Assembly (NCBI RefSeq): GCF_016097555.1
Contig: NC_054712.1
Span: 41,115,426-41,179,425, forward strand
DNA: 64,000 nucleotides
From: Gigantopelta aegis
Taxonomy: Eukaryota > Mollusca > Gastropoda > Neomphalida > Peltospiridae
Direction: 5' to 3'
Of this stretch, positions 1-11,062 are shown in pieces (positions within the stretch are counted from its first letter, which is position 1; the number at the start of each line of letters is the position of its first letter). A program made the position numbers and the translations under genes. The notes beneath the pieces were generated by a model. It saw nothing but the letters and a program-made list of their open reading frames with translations. It was not told the origin of the DNA and did no database searches.

Positions 1-4
1 GAGA

Positions 5-35
<31 letters not shown>
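1..35. repeat. (GA)n microsatellite
   Basis: Almost pure GA dinucleotide run at the window edge. It probably continues to the left. Similar GA/CT runs recur at the edges of the duplicated segments in this window. Confidence 0.9.
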
Positions 36-90
36 CATCAATGTTATATGTTTCGTTGAAACTCATTCTATTACACACTTTTGGATTGGG

Positions 91-411
91 GCGGGACGTA
101 GCCCAGTGGTATAGCGCTCGCTTAATGCGCGGTCGGTGTGGGATCGATCCCCGTCAGTGGGCCCACTGGGCTATTTCTCGTTCCAGCCAGTGCACCACGA
201 CTGACCTTTCAAAGACCGTGGTATGTACTACCCTGTCTGTGGGATGGTGTATATAAAAGACCCCTTGCTGCTAATCGAAAAGTGTAGCCCATGAAGTGGC
301 GACAGCTGGTTTCCTCTCTCAATATCCGTGTAGTCCTTAACCATATGTCTGACGCCATGTAACCGTAAATAAAATGTGTTGAGTGCGTCGTTAAATAAAA
401 CATTTCTTTTT
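91..411 (+). mobile_element. tRNA-derived SINE, full length
   Basis: The head has a pol III box A (TAGCCCAGTGG, 99-109) and a box B (GATCGATCC, 142-150), so it descends from a tRNA. The body runs through the stretch containing GGATGGTGTATATAAAAGA, and the element ends in a tail with AACCGTAAATAAAATGTG, GAGTGCGTCGTTAAATAAAA and a T/C-rich end. The same body and tail recur at 29882 and 46774, and tail-only pieces occur at several other places. It is non-autonomous and codes for nothing. Confidence 0.85.
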
Positions 412-602
412 CTATTCTGTTACCTATTAAATTAATGTATAATGGCTGAACAAACATACAAACATGGTGGCAGATTGTCGGAACTGCTCGTCTGACTAGC
501 AGAAATCACACACCTTGGAATACACTACCTGTCAGTGTTGACGAATCAAATATATATGTAAGTTCAACGCAAGCCTTACTTCAACCAATAACAAATCGCC
601 TT

Positions 603-725
603 ATAGGAAGGAAGGAAGGAAGGAAACTGGATTTAACGTGCCCCTATCCACAAGGGTTCAGGCACGCCCACTTCGGACTTAGCCTCTGACATCGCCAGTG
701 ACCAACTCCGAAGCCGGAGGGGGTG
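603..725 (-). mobile_element. SINE-like fragment, minus strand
   Basis: Read on the minus strand this is a GC-richer block ending in a purine/pyrimidine simple tail (GGAA repeats on the plus strand at 605-625). It looks like the 3' part of an inserted retroposon, but no pol III boxes are visible. Family unknown. Confidence 0.35.
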
Positions 726-2124
726 GGGTGGGGGTGTGGTGGTTGATGGGGGCAATTTAAATATGTGGTAAGACCACTTATAATATAAATTAATACTATT
801 AGGGGTTCTATAAGATAATTAACTTTTATTTTTATTATTATAATTTTTTAAATATTTAAAATTGCACAAAAAAAACCTAAAGCCTGTTATTGACATTTAC
901 TTTTATATTTAGTTGGTGCCACTAACCTTTCTATTTCGGGCTGATCGAATTAAACTAATTAATATAACATCAATTAAATTTATTAAGCCCTGGAGGATCA
1001 AGGATTCGTAGAGGGGGGAGCATTGCGCCATTCATCTTTGCGATCCAGCATCCGGGAAGCCCACTCCAGCATATCCGGGTTTCCATGGGGGGGGGGCGTT
1101 CCGGGGGGGGGGGGGGGGCCTCCTAACTGGCAAACCTACCGGCCCAAACCGCCAACGCCCTATCGCTCCCAAAAAGCTCCCTATCACGGCGTCCCTCCCT
1201 CATCCTGCCCCCCCCCCCCCCCCCAGGTTATCCATCTAGCGGAGCGGGTATTATTATGTTGAGTGATATCAATGATTGTTACAATAGCAAGCCCTCCATT
1301 CGCCGTCCGGTGTGGTGGTGAAACGCATCAGTAATCTGGTTTGTTGATTGGTAAACGTTGGTGATCCCAGAGGAGTCCTCGTTGTCCTCCCCAAGCATTC
1401 GCGAGCACTACACCCGGAGGGGTGCGCCACCTATACGGATGACAAAGTCATTGCTATATAATCCTCGACATCACCCAGGGAACCACTAATCGTTAAGTGG
1501 GTGATGCCGAGTATCGGTCAGGTTTCTCCTTTTTTTTATACCAAGTGTCGTGACCGATTAAATTAATAACCTATTTAAAACCTATTTAGTTAAAAATAAA
1601 ATGTACATATAATTTAAAATATTCCAACACTAAAAATGCTAAGAGGAAAAATTAATTAAACTAATTAATCATTTATTAATCAATTAATTAAAATTATATA
1701 CAACTAAAAATAAGAAAGAAACTAAACTAAACATTCACTCTCCAGTCGTAAAGTCAGTCAAAGCAGGGCGGCGCAGACACTGCCAGGTGTGCGCGCCGCC
1801 AAGCCCGACTGAAACAATTACACTCAAACAGACGCTCTCACACTAGGTTTTTTTCCACTATTTTGGTCGGCTAATAGCGCGGACCAAATGGAAAGCATGT
1901 AACAGAAGGTCGTATTCTGATTGGTCAGAACTCGATCCTTCTGGTTAGTTAGCCCCAAGACCAATAGAAAATCATTAGAATAAAGTAAGAGGAAGAGGAA
2001 AGATGTGAAATGAGCAGAAACAATCAAGATTGAGAGTGGGTAGTTACCACATTAACTTGTCAGCAGAAGAAAAGAGAGATCAAGGCACACTCAACGGCTA
2101 GGAACTCCGCCTTATACCAAAACA
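726..2124. other. Region with no recognisable gene; G and C homopolymers
   Basis: No plausible coding exon was found. Long G runs (about 1085-1118) and a C run (about 1209-1224) lie in a GC-richer island at about 980-1520, inside an otherwise AT-rich stretch. This contrast suggests an inserted repeat of unknown type. A second GC-rich patch lies at about 1740-1815. The short open frames here are explained by the homopolymers. Confidence 0.5.
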
Positions 2125-2689
<565 letters not shown>

Positions 2690-2700
<11 letters not shown>

Positions 2701-2761
2701 ATAACCGTAAATAAAATGTGTTGAGTGCGTCGTTAAATAAAATATTTCTTTCTTTCTTTCT
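2690..2761 (+). mobile_element. SINE 3' tail fragment
   Basis: Contains the tail motif TAACCGTAAATAAAATGTG, then GAGTGCGTCGTTAAATAAAA and a (TTTC)n end. The head and body are missing, as in a 5'-truncated insertion. Confidence 0.75.
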
Positions 2762-2926
2762 GTAGATATATGCTTTGTTATTGCGGTATCAGTTTTGTCG
2801 GGCAGATTGTTTAACTTTGTTTACATACATTGGTCATGTTTCGCATTCATTGTTGATTGCAAATATGAAAAGATCAAATTTCATAATCTGTATCAAACAA
2901 CATACTTCTACAATAATTCCGTAATA

Positions 2927-2985
2927 ACCGTAAATAAAATGTGTTGAGTGCGTCAGTAAATAAAACATTTCCTTCTTCTTCAATA
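2927..2985 (+). mobile_element. SINE 3' tail fragment
   Basis: Short copy of the TAACCGTAAATAAAATGTG tail, followed by GCGTCAGTAAATAAAACA and a pyrimidine tail. Strongly 5'-truncated. Confidence 0.7.
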
Positions 2986-2999
2986 ATTGTTATATTGTA

Positions 3000-3545
3000 A
3001 TACAAATTATTATCTATATTAAAGTAATACACACTTTACACATTATTTTTGATATTAACAATATATGTTTACTATATTTGCTATATTATTTTAAGTAATA
3101 CACATTTCACACAGTATTATGTATATTAACAGTATATTTTTGTTACAATATTTGTTATAGTTTTTAATGTAATACACATTTTACACATTGTTATGTATAT
3201 TGACCGTATATGTTTACAATATTTGTTAAATTTCTTCAAGTAATACACATTTTACACATTATTGTGTATATTAACAGTATATGTTTACAATATTTATGGG
3301 TTTTTTAAGTAATACACATTTTACACATTATTATGTATATTAACAGTATATTTGTTATATTTGTTCAAGTAATACACATTTTACACATTATTGTGTATAT
3401 TAACAGTACATGTTTACAATATTTGTCATAATGTTTATGTAATACACATTTTACACATTATTATGTGTATTAACGATTTATGTTTACAGTATTTGTTATA
3501 TTTGTTCACATAATACACATTTTATCCATTATTATGTATATTTGT
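3000..3545. repeat. About 70-bp tandem repeat, left palindrome arm
   Basis: Units contain TAATACACATTTTACACATT followed by an AT-rich stretch with AACAGTATATGTTTACAAT. Unit starts at about 3170, 3241, 3310, 3370, 3440 and 3511 give spacings of 60-71 bp. Inverted counterparts lie at about 16020-16350, and more units sit at the palindrome centre (10138-10530). Confidence 0.85.
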
Positions 3546-3950
3546 TAGCATAGCCATCAATAGATTGCACTGTTCTACAAATGTTTTCGTCTTTAGATCG
3601 CGCAAGTATCCACTGATCGCGCTGCGCCATTAGTGGATCCGTCGTTAGTTTTCAGTGGGGTCGCTGTAATATCGGAAATGTCCCATATACCATCAGACTT
3701 AATACTGTCGCCCTAGAAAAAAATTGAAAGTTGCATAATTTACTCCCAAAATAATTAACGACTTGTTACTTAGAATAAATTATGTAACGGTTACGGATCC
3801 ATTCATAGAGCAGGATTAGGGCACACTTTTATATTTACACACTTTTACACTATTATAAAGCAAATATAAAGCAAAATATATCAAGGGGGCACATGCCCTC
3901 CTTGCCCCTCCCCCGTTTCCTACGCCAGTGATACACTGTTAAGATAAATG

Positions 3951-4020
3951 TCATATAACCGTAAATAAAATGTGGTGAGTGCGTCGTTAAATAAAACATT
4001 TCCTTCCTTCCTTCCTTTCC
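3951..4020 (+). mobile_element. SINE 3' tail fragment
   Basis: Contains TAACCGTAAATAAAATGTG and GCGTCGTTAAATAAAACA, then a (CCTT)n tail. Its mirror copy at 15378-15445 shows that it was inserted before the palindrome formed. Confidence 0.75.
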
Positions 4021-4114
4021 TAAATGTCATCCTTAGTGAAGCTTTCGTTGGCTTCCTTAGTTTAATTGCCAGTCAAAAACAAATGCATATATGTTGCAAA
4101 ATTCAACGTCGTAT

Positions 4115-4440
4115 TTGGGTACAAAAGGTCATGAAAGTTTAAAAGAACAATATTAAAACTATATTTCACTTTATGAAGAATAAATTCCAAAATATTCATT
4201 GATGACCTCTCGTCTTGTCCGAGGATTCACCTAATTAGCATATTACGAGCAGAATTCGCCTCTGAGATTACAGCACCGTGTTTTAAATATCCACCTGTTA
4301 AACAGTCATATGGTATAGAATCCGATTGTAATGTTCAATGGTAGTTTTATTCATAAATAAGTATTCTCTTGTGCGTGACGGTGAATGTGTAAATAGTATA
4401 AATACTGTGTACCTATCTTCACCGGCCATTACAGTTCTCA
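4115..4440 (+). promoter_or_regulatory. Promoter block of gene A
   Basis: A TATA box, TATAAATA, lies at 4397-4404, about 82 bp before the ATG. Upstream, 4115-4145 (with GTACAAAAGGTCATGA) and 4217-4280 (with GAGGATTCACCTAATTAGCA) are strongly conserved in front of genes B, D and E, and partly in front of C. Conservation that stops at gene-proximal sequence in duplicated copies fits shared control, although recent duplication alone could also explain it. The transcription start is probably about 30 bp after the TATA box; this is inferred, not seen. Confidence 0.7.
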
Positions 4441-4485
4441 GTTCAGTCTTCAGAATCCCGTCGTTCTAGTACAACAACAGTCAAC

Positions 4486-5790
4486 ATGAACGTAAGTTTT
4501 TCTAGTCACATTTTCCATGATATTAATCGAATTTTTTCCATGTTTTGCTAGCTTTGCTCGTTTTATGGAACTGTTTAAACGTTCTGTTTTAAGTAGACAT
4601 AGGATAGTGCGTAAGCGTTAAAGTGCGATCACACCTGTAGTATTCAACGTCAGAATATCTATAAACAGAACTTAATATTTTCTTTGTAGACTGCTCTGTC
4701 CACCGTTCTGTTCGCACTTGTGTGCTGCACTGCTCTCGCCTGGTACCCCACCTACACCTACGGACATGGTGCTGGTTACCAGGGAGTCGCTGGTCTCCAC
4801 GGAATCGGCGGTCTCCATGGAGCAGCTGGTCTCCACGGACTCGCTGGCTATGGTGGCCCCATTTACGGACATGCCGGATATGGTTACGGATACCCAGGCT
4901 ATGGTTACGGTGAGTTTAATATAATTTATTACTACTACTAACGAAATTATTCCCACTGTTAAGAGAAACACATACCCAATAAAAGTTTCAAGAAAAGTGG
5001 TCAGTGTAAACGTTTGGTAGCGATTTAACAGAAAAGGTCTATGTAATATGCATTATATGCATTATATATATGCACGTCTTTTCAAATGGGATTGTATATA
5101 TAATATAACATATATTTTTTAGTATAGTATAGTTTATAAGATTTAAGTTTCCATATGTGTTACGTTATCTGTTGGATATTTATACAAACTCATAATTTGA
5201 TTATAAAAAAAACTAATAGAAACATCTGTACTATTCACATCACAGCACAGCACAGCAAGACTCACTAGCATAACAGATCTTAACAAAAACGATCATAATG
5301 CGATGTCGTTGCGATGCGATGTATATTTGCCTTTGATCCACCACAGTCGTGCAAACATACACAAATTATTACTATCCTTTTGATTGACCCACACTCTTGA
5401 AAACAGACACATATTACTATTTTCCTTTGATCCACAACACTCATTAAAACAGACACATATTATTATTTTCCTGTGATCCACCACACTCGTCAAAACAGAC
5501 ACATATTACTATTTTCCTTTTAATCCACCAAACTAATGAAAATATACACATATTATAATTATTTTACCATATTATTCTTGATAGGATACGGACACGGTTA
5601 CGGACACGGACACGTGCTCGGAGCTGGACTTGGTTTCGCTGGACACGGACACGGACTCGGATTCGGAGCACGTGGACTTGGTCTAGGCGTCCGTGGACTT
5701 GGATTCGGCGCACGTGGACTTGGATTTGGAGGACGTGGATTTGGATTCGGAGGACGAGGACGGGGATACGGACACGCTCTGTACCACTGA
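4486..5790 (+). CDS. Gene A: secreted Gly/His/Tyr-rich protein, 143 aa
   Basis: Three coding exons: 4486-4491 (ATG AAC, then GTAAGT), 4690-4909 (after TTTGTAG, ends at GTGAGT) and 5585-5790 (after TAG, stop TGA). Phases fit (0, then 1), giving an intact 143-residue frame. Residues 1 to about 19 are a signal peptide with core LSTVLFALVCCTALA, so the product should be secreted. The mature part starts WYPTY, continues with LHG/GLHG and GYGYGYPGYGYG motifs, and ends in GLGFGARG/GFGGRG repeats and a terminal HALYH. There are no Cys residues after the signal peptide and no known catalytic motif. A polyadenylation signal, AATAAA, is at 5828-5833. The composition suits an extracellular structural protein (shell matrix, periostracum, egg capsule, adhesive); a Gly-rich antimicrobial peptide is a weaker option. 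Paralogous to genes B-E. Confidence 0.85.
5330..5545. repeat. About 54-bp intronic minisatellite, gene A intron 2
   Basis: About four units built around GATCCACCACACTCGT and ACAGACACATATTACTATTT. The same unit, inverted, occurs at about 12790-13110 in gene B intron 2. Single units lie near 31045-31085 (gene D) and 37775-37850 (gene E). The array therefore belongs to the ancestral intron and has changed copy number. Confidence 0.75.
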
Positions 5791-5899
5791 GGACTTGTCT
5801 CAAAGATTTAACAACACAATCTGTTTTAATAAATGTAAATATTTATTTAGTTATTCCAGTCTTCTGATGTTTGTGTTATATGTAAATGTGAATTAAATA

Positions 5900-6169
5900 T
5901 GAGTTAAACATCGCAAGCCTGTAGTAGCGTATCTAATCAACGATTGGCATATTGTGATGTTTTGTCTGAACAGAAGTGATTGACGATTTAGCCTAGGGGT
6001 TAGAAGAAACATCTGATATGCGATAGATTATATTGCTGTTCTCTGCCTTTGATGTTATATATGTGTATTTTTTCATTTTGTGAATCAATGAGCAGTCCAT
6101 TATGGGTCACGGTATGTACTGTTTATGCAACAACTGTATAGAAAATATTTGTTTAATAGTTTATTCAAT
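5900..6169. other. 3' flank of gene A, duplicated in the other arm
   Basis: No gene is visible. The sequence matches 12230-12490 inverted, for example GTGAATCAATGAGCAGTCC against its mirror. It is part of the palindrome arm. Confidence 0.7.
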
Positions 6170-7254
6170 AATAATTCCACTTTATAATTACTGTTTTGTA
6201 ATAGGCATCTGGATTGGTTAAAATGCTATCACGTGATCTAAAAAACCAACGTTCATTCTTCCACGAACGTGAAAACTGCACTTTTTCGGTAAACAAATAA
6301 AAACAGAATGTTATTACCGGAACTACGTTTTGTCACTTACGTCAACAACGGAATCCCCGAGAATTCCATAGTTTCTATTTTATTCCCAAAATCGTCTGCT
6401 CTGTGAGTGACAGTGACAAACTGACAGACGACAATCACAGACCTACACCGCACACCGTCTGCGAGCCACCTGTGGTGACCTTTAGACCACCGGCCAGATT
6501 ACTTTACACCGCAATTCAGGCTTTAAACGACTCCAGTTTTGAACTGAGACATATAATGTATATGACAGGCCACACAAATTAAGCTTCTATTAGACGTTAT
6601 AGCAGAGAATGCTCAACAAATCAAAAGAGAGACATGAGCGCAGCCCTGTCACATTTGACAAAAACACCAAATCGACAACTTATACGCGCGAAAACACATA
6701 CGCCTTCGTCCTGTCCTTTCCGAGAATAATATCACACAATCACAAACTTCCTCTGAAATCCACACACACAGCAACACTGAAACCACTTTATCCCTTTTAT
6801 GTCAGTCTTCACATTCACTTTTCTTACTCTAACCGCATTACAACAAATCTTCCATTTAAGTATATAGATCGTTCAATTCTTAATTAATTATCGTTTGATA
6901 TTTTTGAAGAAAAAAACCTGTTTGCGTTATCAGTTGATGTTCAGTTATTTTAAATTTTATAACTTTTTTATCCACACTTGATTAAGAAAATTAAAATTGA
7001 TAAAATCATTATAATGAATCGGAGATTTGATGGAAAAAAACGAATGTAACTTTCTAAGGGAATTCCCTTATTTGTGTATTGATACAGTTGTAAATCATTG
7101 TGGAATAGAGTTCGATTGGGTTTTTTAATATAGTTTTCTATAATGGCAATATTAATGCATTTGGAATTATACGCCATACATACAGTGTGTAAAACGGTTT
7201 TGGTGTTTATCATCGCATGAACGTCAAAAATATAACGTTCAATTGTTAAAAAAG
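6170..7254. mobile_element. About 1.08-kb insertion found only in the left arm
   Basis: The flanks at 6169 and 7255 join directly in the mirrored arm near 12205, so about 1.08 kb has been gained here or lost there. The insert includes a CACGTGAT site and a GC-richer patch (about 6400-6520). I saw no clear terminal repeats and no coding region with recognisable domains. It is probably a non-autonomous transposon, but its class is unknown. Confidence 0.5.
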
Positions 7255-7995
7255 AATTGAAACATTTACATTTGCTTTATACTCACGTAGCTTCAGTATA
7301 ATTGGTAACATTTTTAATACAGATTATTTTCTACAACCCTTTATGCAAATATAATGTAGCAACTAAAAATTCATGTAGGATACACACTTTAGTCAGAAGT
7401 AAATAGTCAGATATAACAGAAAACAGGAAGGATTTCTAGGGTCTACATTTGTTTTCGAGTTCTGTAATGACACAATAATGTTTTTAAAATGTTATTATGA
7501 TTGTAAAATACCCCATTTATCTGTGAAGTGGTCTTCATTTTCTGATTAAATATATTTTTCGATATTTCTGTAATATGTTACTCTAGTAACAACTTCATCA
7601 AAATGTGGCTTCATTTGAGCACATTTGCAGTGGTATATTATTACAAGGAAGTAATTCAGTAGAAGACTTTCACTGGGATTACCAGATGTTTATATATTAA
7701 TTGGTTTGCTAGTGTTCGCTTCAAACCATTGTGTAAACGTTGCCACGGGACAGTAGTATACTGGCATTGACACAAATAAATAACAGTCGGTAATATTGAC
7801 AACAATAATAAATATATTAGAAAACCTACAAAATCAAATAATAAAGCATGATTTGGAAAGTAATGAAGAACAGCAACATATCATTTTATAAGCATAGCTT
7901 AAATGTAACCAAACAAAATGTAATACTGGTCGACAGACGATGCTAAATTGTGGTAAGATCTATAGCAAAACTGTGAAATGTCACAAACGCATTCA

Positions 7996-8283
7996 TTACA
8001 TGACCCCTGCGCGTGCTGTATCCTCACCGTGGTACAGGGGTGTAACATTCTTTTTGAGGTGGCCTATACAGCACAATTGAAAGTATGTGTAAAAGTCAGT
8101 ATCAATCTGTGATATTTGTATTTTGGCACAGTTCTTTACACTGTTTTTATTTAAATCTTGAATTGTTATATTGATGTTGATCATCACTTTATTTGTTTGC
8201 ATTACCATAGTTTGACACCCAATAGCCGATGTATTTAATCGTGCTGGGGTGTCGTTAAACATTCATTAATTCATTCATTCATT
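7996..8283 (+). mobile_element. LINE 3'-end fragment with (CATT)n tail
   Basis: It ends with CCAATAGCCGATG, GCTGGGGTGTCGTTAAA and a (CATT)n simple tail, matching the 3' end of the LINE copy at 16868-18249 and the fragments at 24083 and 45062. The mirrored arm (about 11440) lacks it, so it was inserted after the duplication. Short direct repeats, CATTCATTA-like, border it. Confidence 0.7.
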
Positions 8284-8699
8284 AAATGAAAACAAATACT
8301 GTATACAACTGAAATAGCAATTGATAAATTATTTGAATTTTAGAAAGAAGTTAACGAAACCAGTAATGATAAATCTGATGAATGGTTAGCTGGCTTTATT
8401 TTTTTTAAAAATACACCTCAATCTTATAGACCTATAACAACAGTAAGCTATTTTAGCAAACTTTTCACATAAATTCTAAACAAATTATTACCTCACGTTC
8501 TGGAATCAACAAAAATAGTTAAAGAAAATCAACAGGTTTTGTCTCCCTCTTTATGTCTGTATGTCCGTGTGTCCCACGTATAGTTTCTGGACGTGTTTTC
8601 GCATTGCCTCAAGATACTAAGCTGACATGTTTCTTAACACTCTATGTGTTGGGCCATGTAGGGGAATGTATTATTTTTGCTGTACTCTCAGAATGCATG

Positions 8700-8704
<5 letters not shown>

Positions 8705-8793
<89 letters not shown>
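8705..8793. repeat. (GA)n microsatellite
   Basis: Pure GA run of about 88 bp. Its mirror is the CT run at 10891-10964. The RE/LS-repeat open frames here are artefacts of the dinucleotide run. Confidence 0.95.
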
Positions 8794-8795
<2 letters not shown>

Positions 8796-9327
8796 AGTCC
8801 TATGTTTCCAATATATACAATATGTTCAATAAAAGGATGAAAACGTATGTACAAGATCCAACTGTGGTATAAGACGAGATATCATTTTAATCTGATGTGT
8901 GAAAAGAAATAGAGTAAATAGCCTCAAAGTGTAAAGTAATTTTACAGCACATACCGCAACACTCAGTTTGATTAATGTGCCTCGTACAATAATCATGGTG
9001 GCAGTCAGCACAGTGTCAGTGTATCCTATCCACAGCTGGACTTATTCTAATCAGCTCTGTTCGTTGCTCGTTTTAATTTAGTAAACTAGTTTGGTGTGGG
9101 AATCTTCTTTACGGTGATGCAAGAGGGATGACATCTCCGGTAAAGGTTGTCCTCGAGAGTGGCTGTCCTCTTATAAAAAGGGCAATGGATAGATATTCAC
9201 GGAATAGTTTGCCCAATATCCATACACTGGCAATGTCTGTCATTCACTGTTAAACTTTTAATCATTGATAAACAGAAACACAATAAATGAAAGTAAACTA
9301 TTGTTAATGCAAATATGAAACAAATTC

Positions 9328-10127
9328 TTAAAGCCGCACACCCTAGTTCCATCCAGCGAAAATAAATTATAATTTGGTTAATCTACAAACATGTAACACA
9401 CTTATCAAATGGAGTGAAAAAGAAGGTTTTATATCGATAAATACCATGGGAATCCCCATGTCCCAATTGCTTGAAATAATTTTGAAAGTTAGTATTCTGA
9501 TGTCACCGGTAGATGTCGCTCGAAGCACAACAATGCCTACGTCACGACAAATTTCACAGACTTGGGGTGCGTTCCTTTCACCTCTCCTGGACATGTTCCA
9601 ACTGTTCTGTCCTGGTTGTATCCCCTCTCCAGATATCGTAAGACTTAGCAAAATTATTGGTTTTAAGGGTTTGTAACGTTTTGTATTGAGACACTTACTT
9701 GTCTGAACTTTATTGTTACTGAAAATGTTCACGAACTGTGAAGAAAAATCTCACAAATGAACAACAACAAATCGGATGTTGATTGCGCGAACCGTGCACG
9801 AGAAAACAAACCGAACCAAAATGATAACGGTCACGTGATATACCAACGTCATTGAAATGGAAATATCCCCTCTAAAAATGGATTAGACCTTGTCTGCTCA
9901 ACGGTTTTTTCTCAGACGGGCGTGCGATTTTATGAAATACGAAAAATGCATTTTGTGGTATTACAAAAACCAGGATTACCAAAAACACTTCAGGTGAATG
10001 GAAATGTATATTCTAAATAATAAACGGTAAGTAAAGTGCAATTTTATTTGTGAAAAAATGGGTTTAATAGCGAAAAACAACGCCGTAATGGTTAACAACT
10101 AGCCGTAACTAGGGTGTGTCCCTTTAA
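9328..10127. mobile_element. 800-bp TTAA-flanked MITE, copy 1
   Basis: It starts TTAAAGCCGCACACCCTAG and ends with the near-perfect reverse complement CTAGGGTGTGTCCCTTTAA, so it has terminal inverted repeats of about 20 bp flanked by TTAA. The mirrored arm has a single TTAA at 10549-10552 at exactly this site, which is the empty site. A TTAA target points to piggyBac-type (or Kolobok-type) mobilisation by a transposase encoded elsewhere. A 121-codon frame on the minus strand (9367-9732) has no recognisable domain. Copy 2 at 13712 is nearly identical, so both insertions are recent. Confidence 0.85.
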
Positions 10128-10137
10128 TCTCTATTAG

Positions 10138-10535
10138 ACAACATAATTGTAATATTTTTTATAAAAGTAATACACATTAACAGTATATTAATCTTATTAT
10201 AGTAATAAATGAATGACGTCATGTCCCTAAGTTTATTACTTTAAACAATATAACAAATATTGTAAAAATATACTGTTAATATACATAATGTATAAAATAT
10301 GTATTACTTTAAAAAAATATAAAACATATTGTAAAAATATACTATTAATGCACTTAATAATAAGTAAAATGTGTATTACTTTAACATATAACACATATTT
10401 TAAAAACATACTGTTAATATACTTAATAATGTGTAAATTGTGTATTACTTTTACAAATATAACAAATATTGTAAAAATGTACTGTTAATATACCTAATGA
10501 TGTGTATTACTTTTTGAAAAATACTACAATTATGT
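10138..10535. repeat. About 60-70-bp tandem repeats at the palindrome centre
   Basis: AT-rich units (GTGTATTACTTT plus ACAAATATTGTAAAAATATACTGTTAATATAC-type sequence) of the same family as 3000-3545. The inversion point falls inside this array, between AGTAATAAA (10201-10209) and TTTATTACT (10232-10240). Confidence 0.75.
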
Positions 10536-10880
10536 TGTCTAATACAGATTAAGAAATTTGATTTTTTTTTTCATATTTGCATTAACAATAGTTTACTTTT
10601 ATTTATTGTGTTTCTGTTTATCAATGATTAAAATTTTAACAATGAATGGCTGACATTGCCAGTGTATAGATATTGGGAAAACTACTGGATTATTCTGTGA
10701 ATCTCCACCAAGCGCCTCGTTTATTACTCCTTTACTGGAGTTTTCATCCCTGTTGCAGCGCCATAAAGAGTACTGCCACGCCCATTGACTAATTGACAAT
10801 GTGCTGATTTTTACCATAATTCTTGTACAAGGCAGGTTAATCAAACACAGTGTTGTGGTATATGCTGGAAAGTTGCTTTA

Positions 10881-10890
10881 CACACACACA

Positions 10891-10967
<77 letters not shown>

Positions 10968-11062
10968 GCAACAGCTGAACTATGTATGTATGTATGTATG
11001 TATATATATATGTGTGTGTGTGTGTATATATATATTATTATGATTATTATTATTATTATGCG
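10881..11062. repeat. Compound microsatellite (CA)n-(CT)n, then (GTAT)n/(TG)n/(AT)n/(ATT)n
   Basis: A short CA run followed by CT (10891-10964), then a GTAT/TG/TA/ATT stretch at about 10982-11060. The CT run mirrors the GA run at 8705. Confidence 0.9.

Larger units (their letters stand above)
2990..10209 (+). repeat. Left arm of the 13-kb palindrome
   Basis: Landmarks along this arm recur inverted and in mirrored order in 10232-16360: the 70-bp repeats, a SINE tail (3951-4020 against 15378-15445), gene A against gene B, the 3' flank, and the GA run at 8705 against the CT run at 10891. The arm carries three insertions the other arm lacks: about 6170-7254, the LINE piece at 7996-8283 and the MITE at 9328-10127. 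Confidence 0.85.

Noticed and set aside
99-150. Functional tRNA gene
   Set aside because: Box A and B are present, but no cloverleaf with a proper acceptor stem was found and the sequence continues into a SINE body and tail.
8553-8872. Arg/Glu-repeat proteins
   Set aside because: Translation of a pure GA microsatellite; the same applies at 18.4, 22.0, 36.9 and 54.2 kb.
9367-9732. 121-codon minus frame, repeated at 13791-14129
   Set aside because: It is inside the MITE; its conservation only reflects near identity of the two copies. No domain seen.
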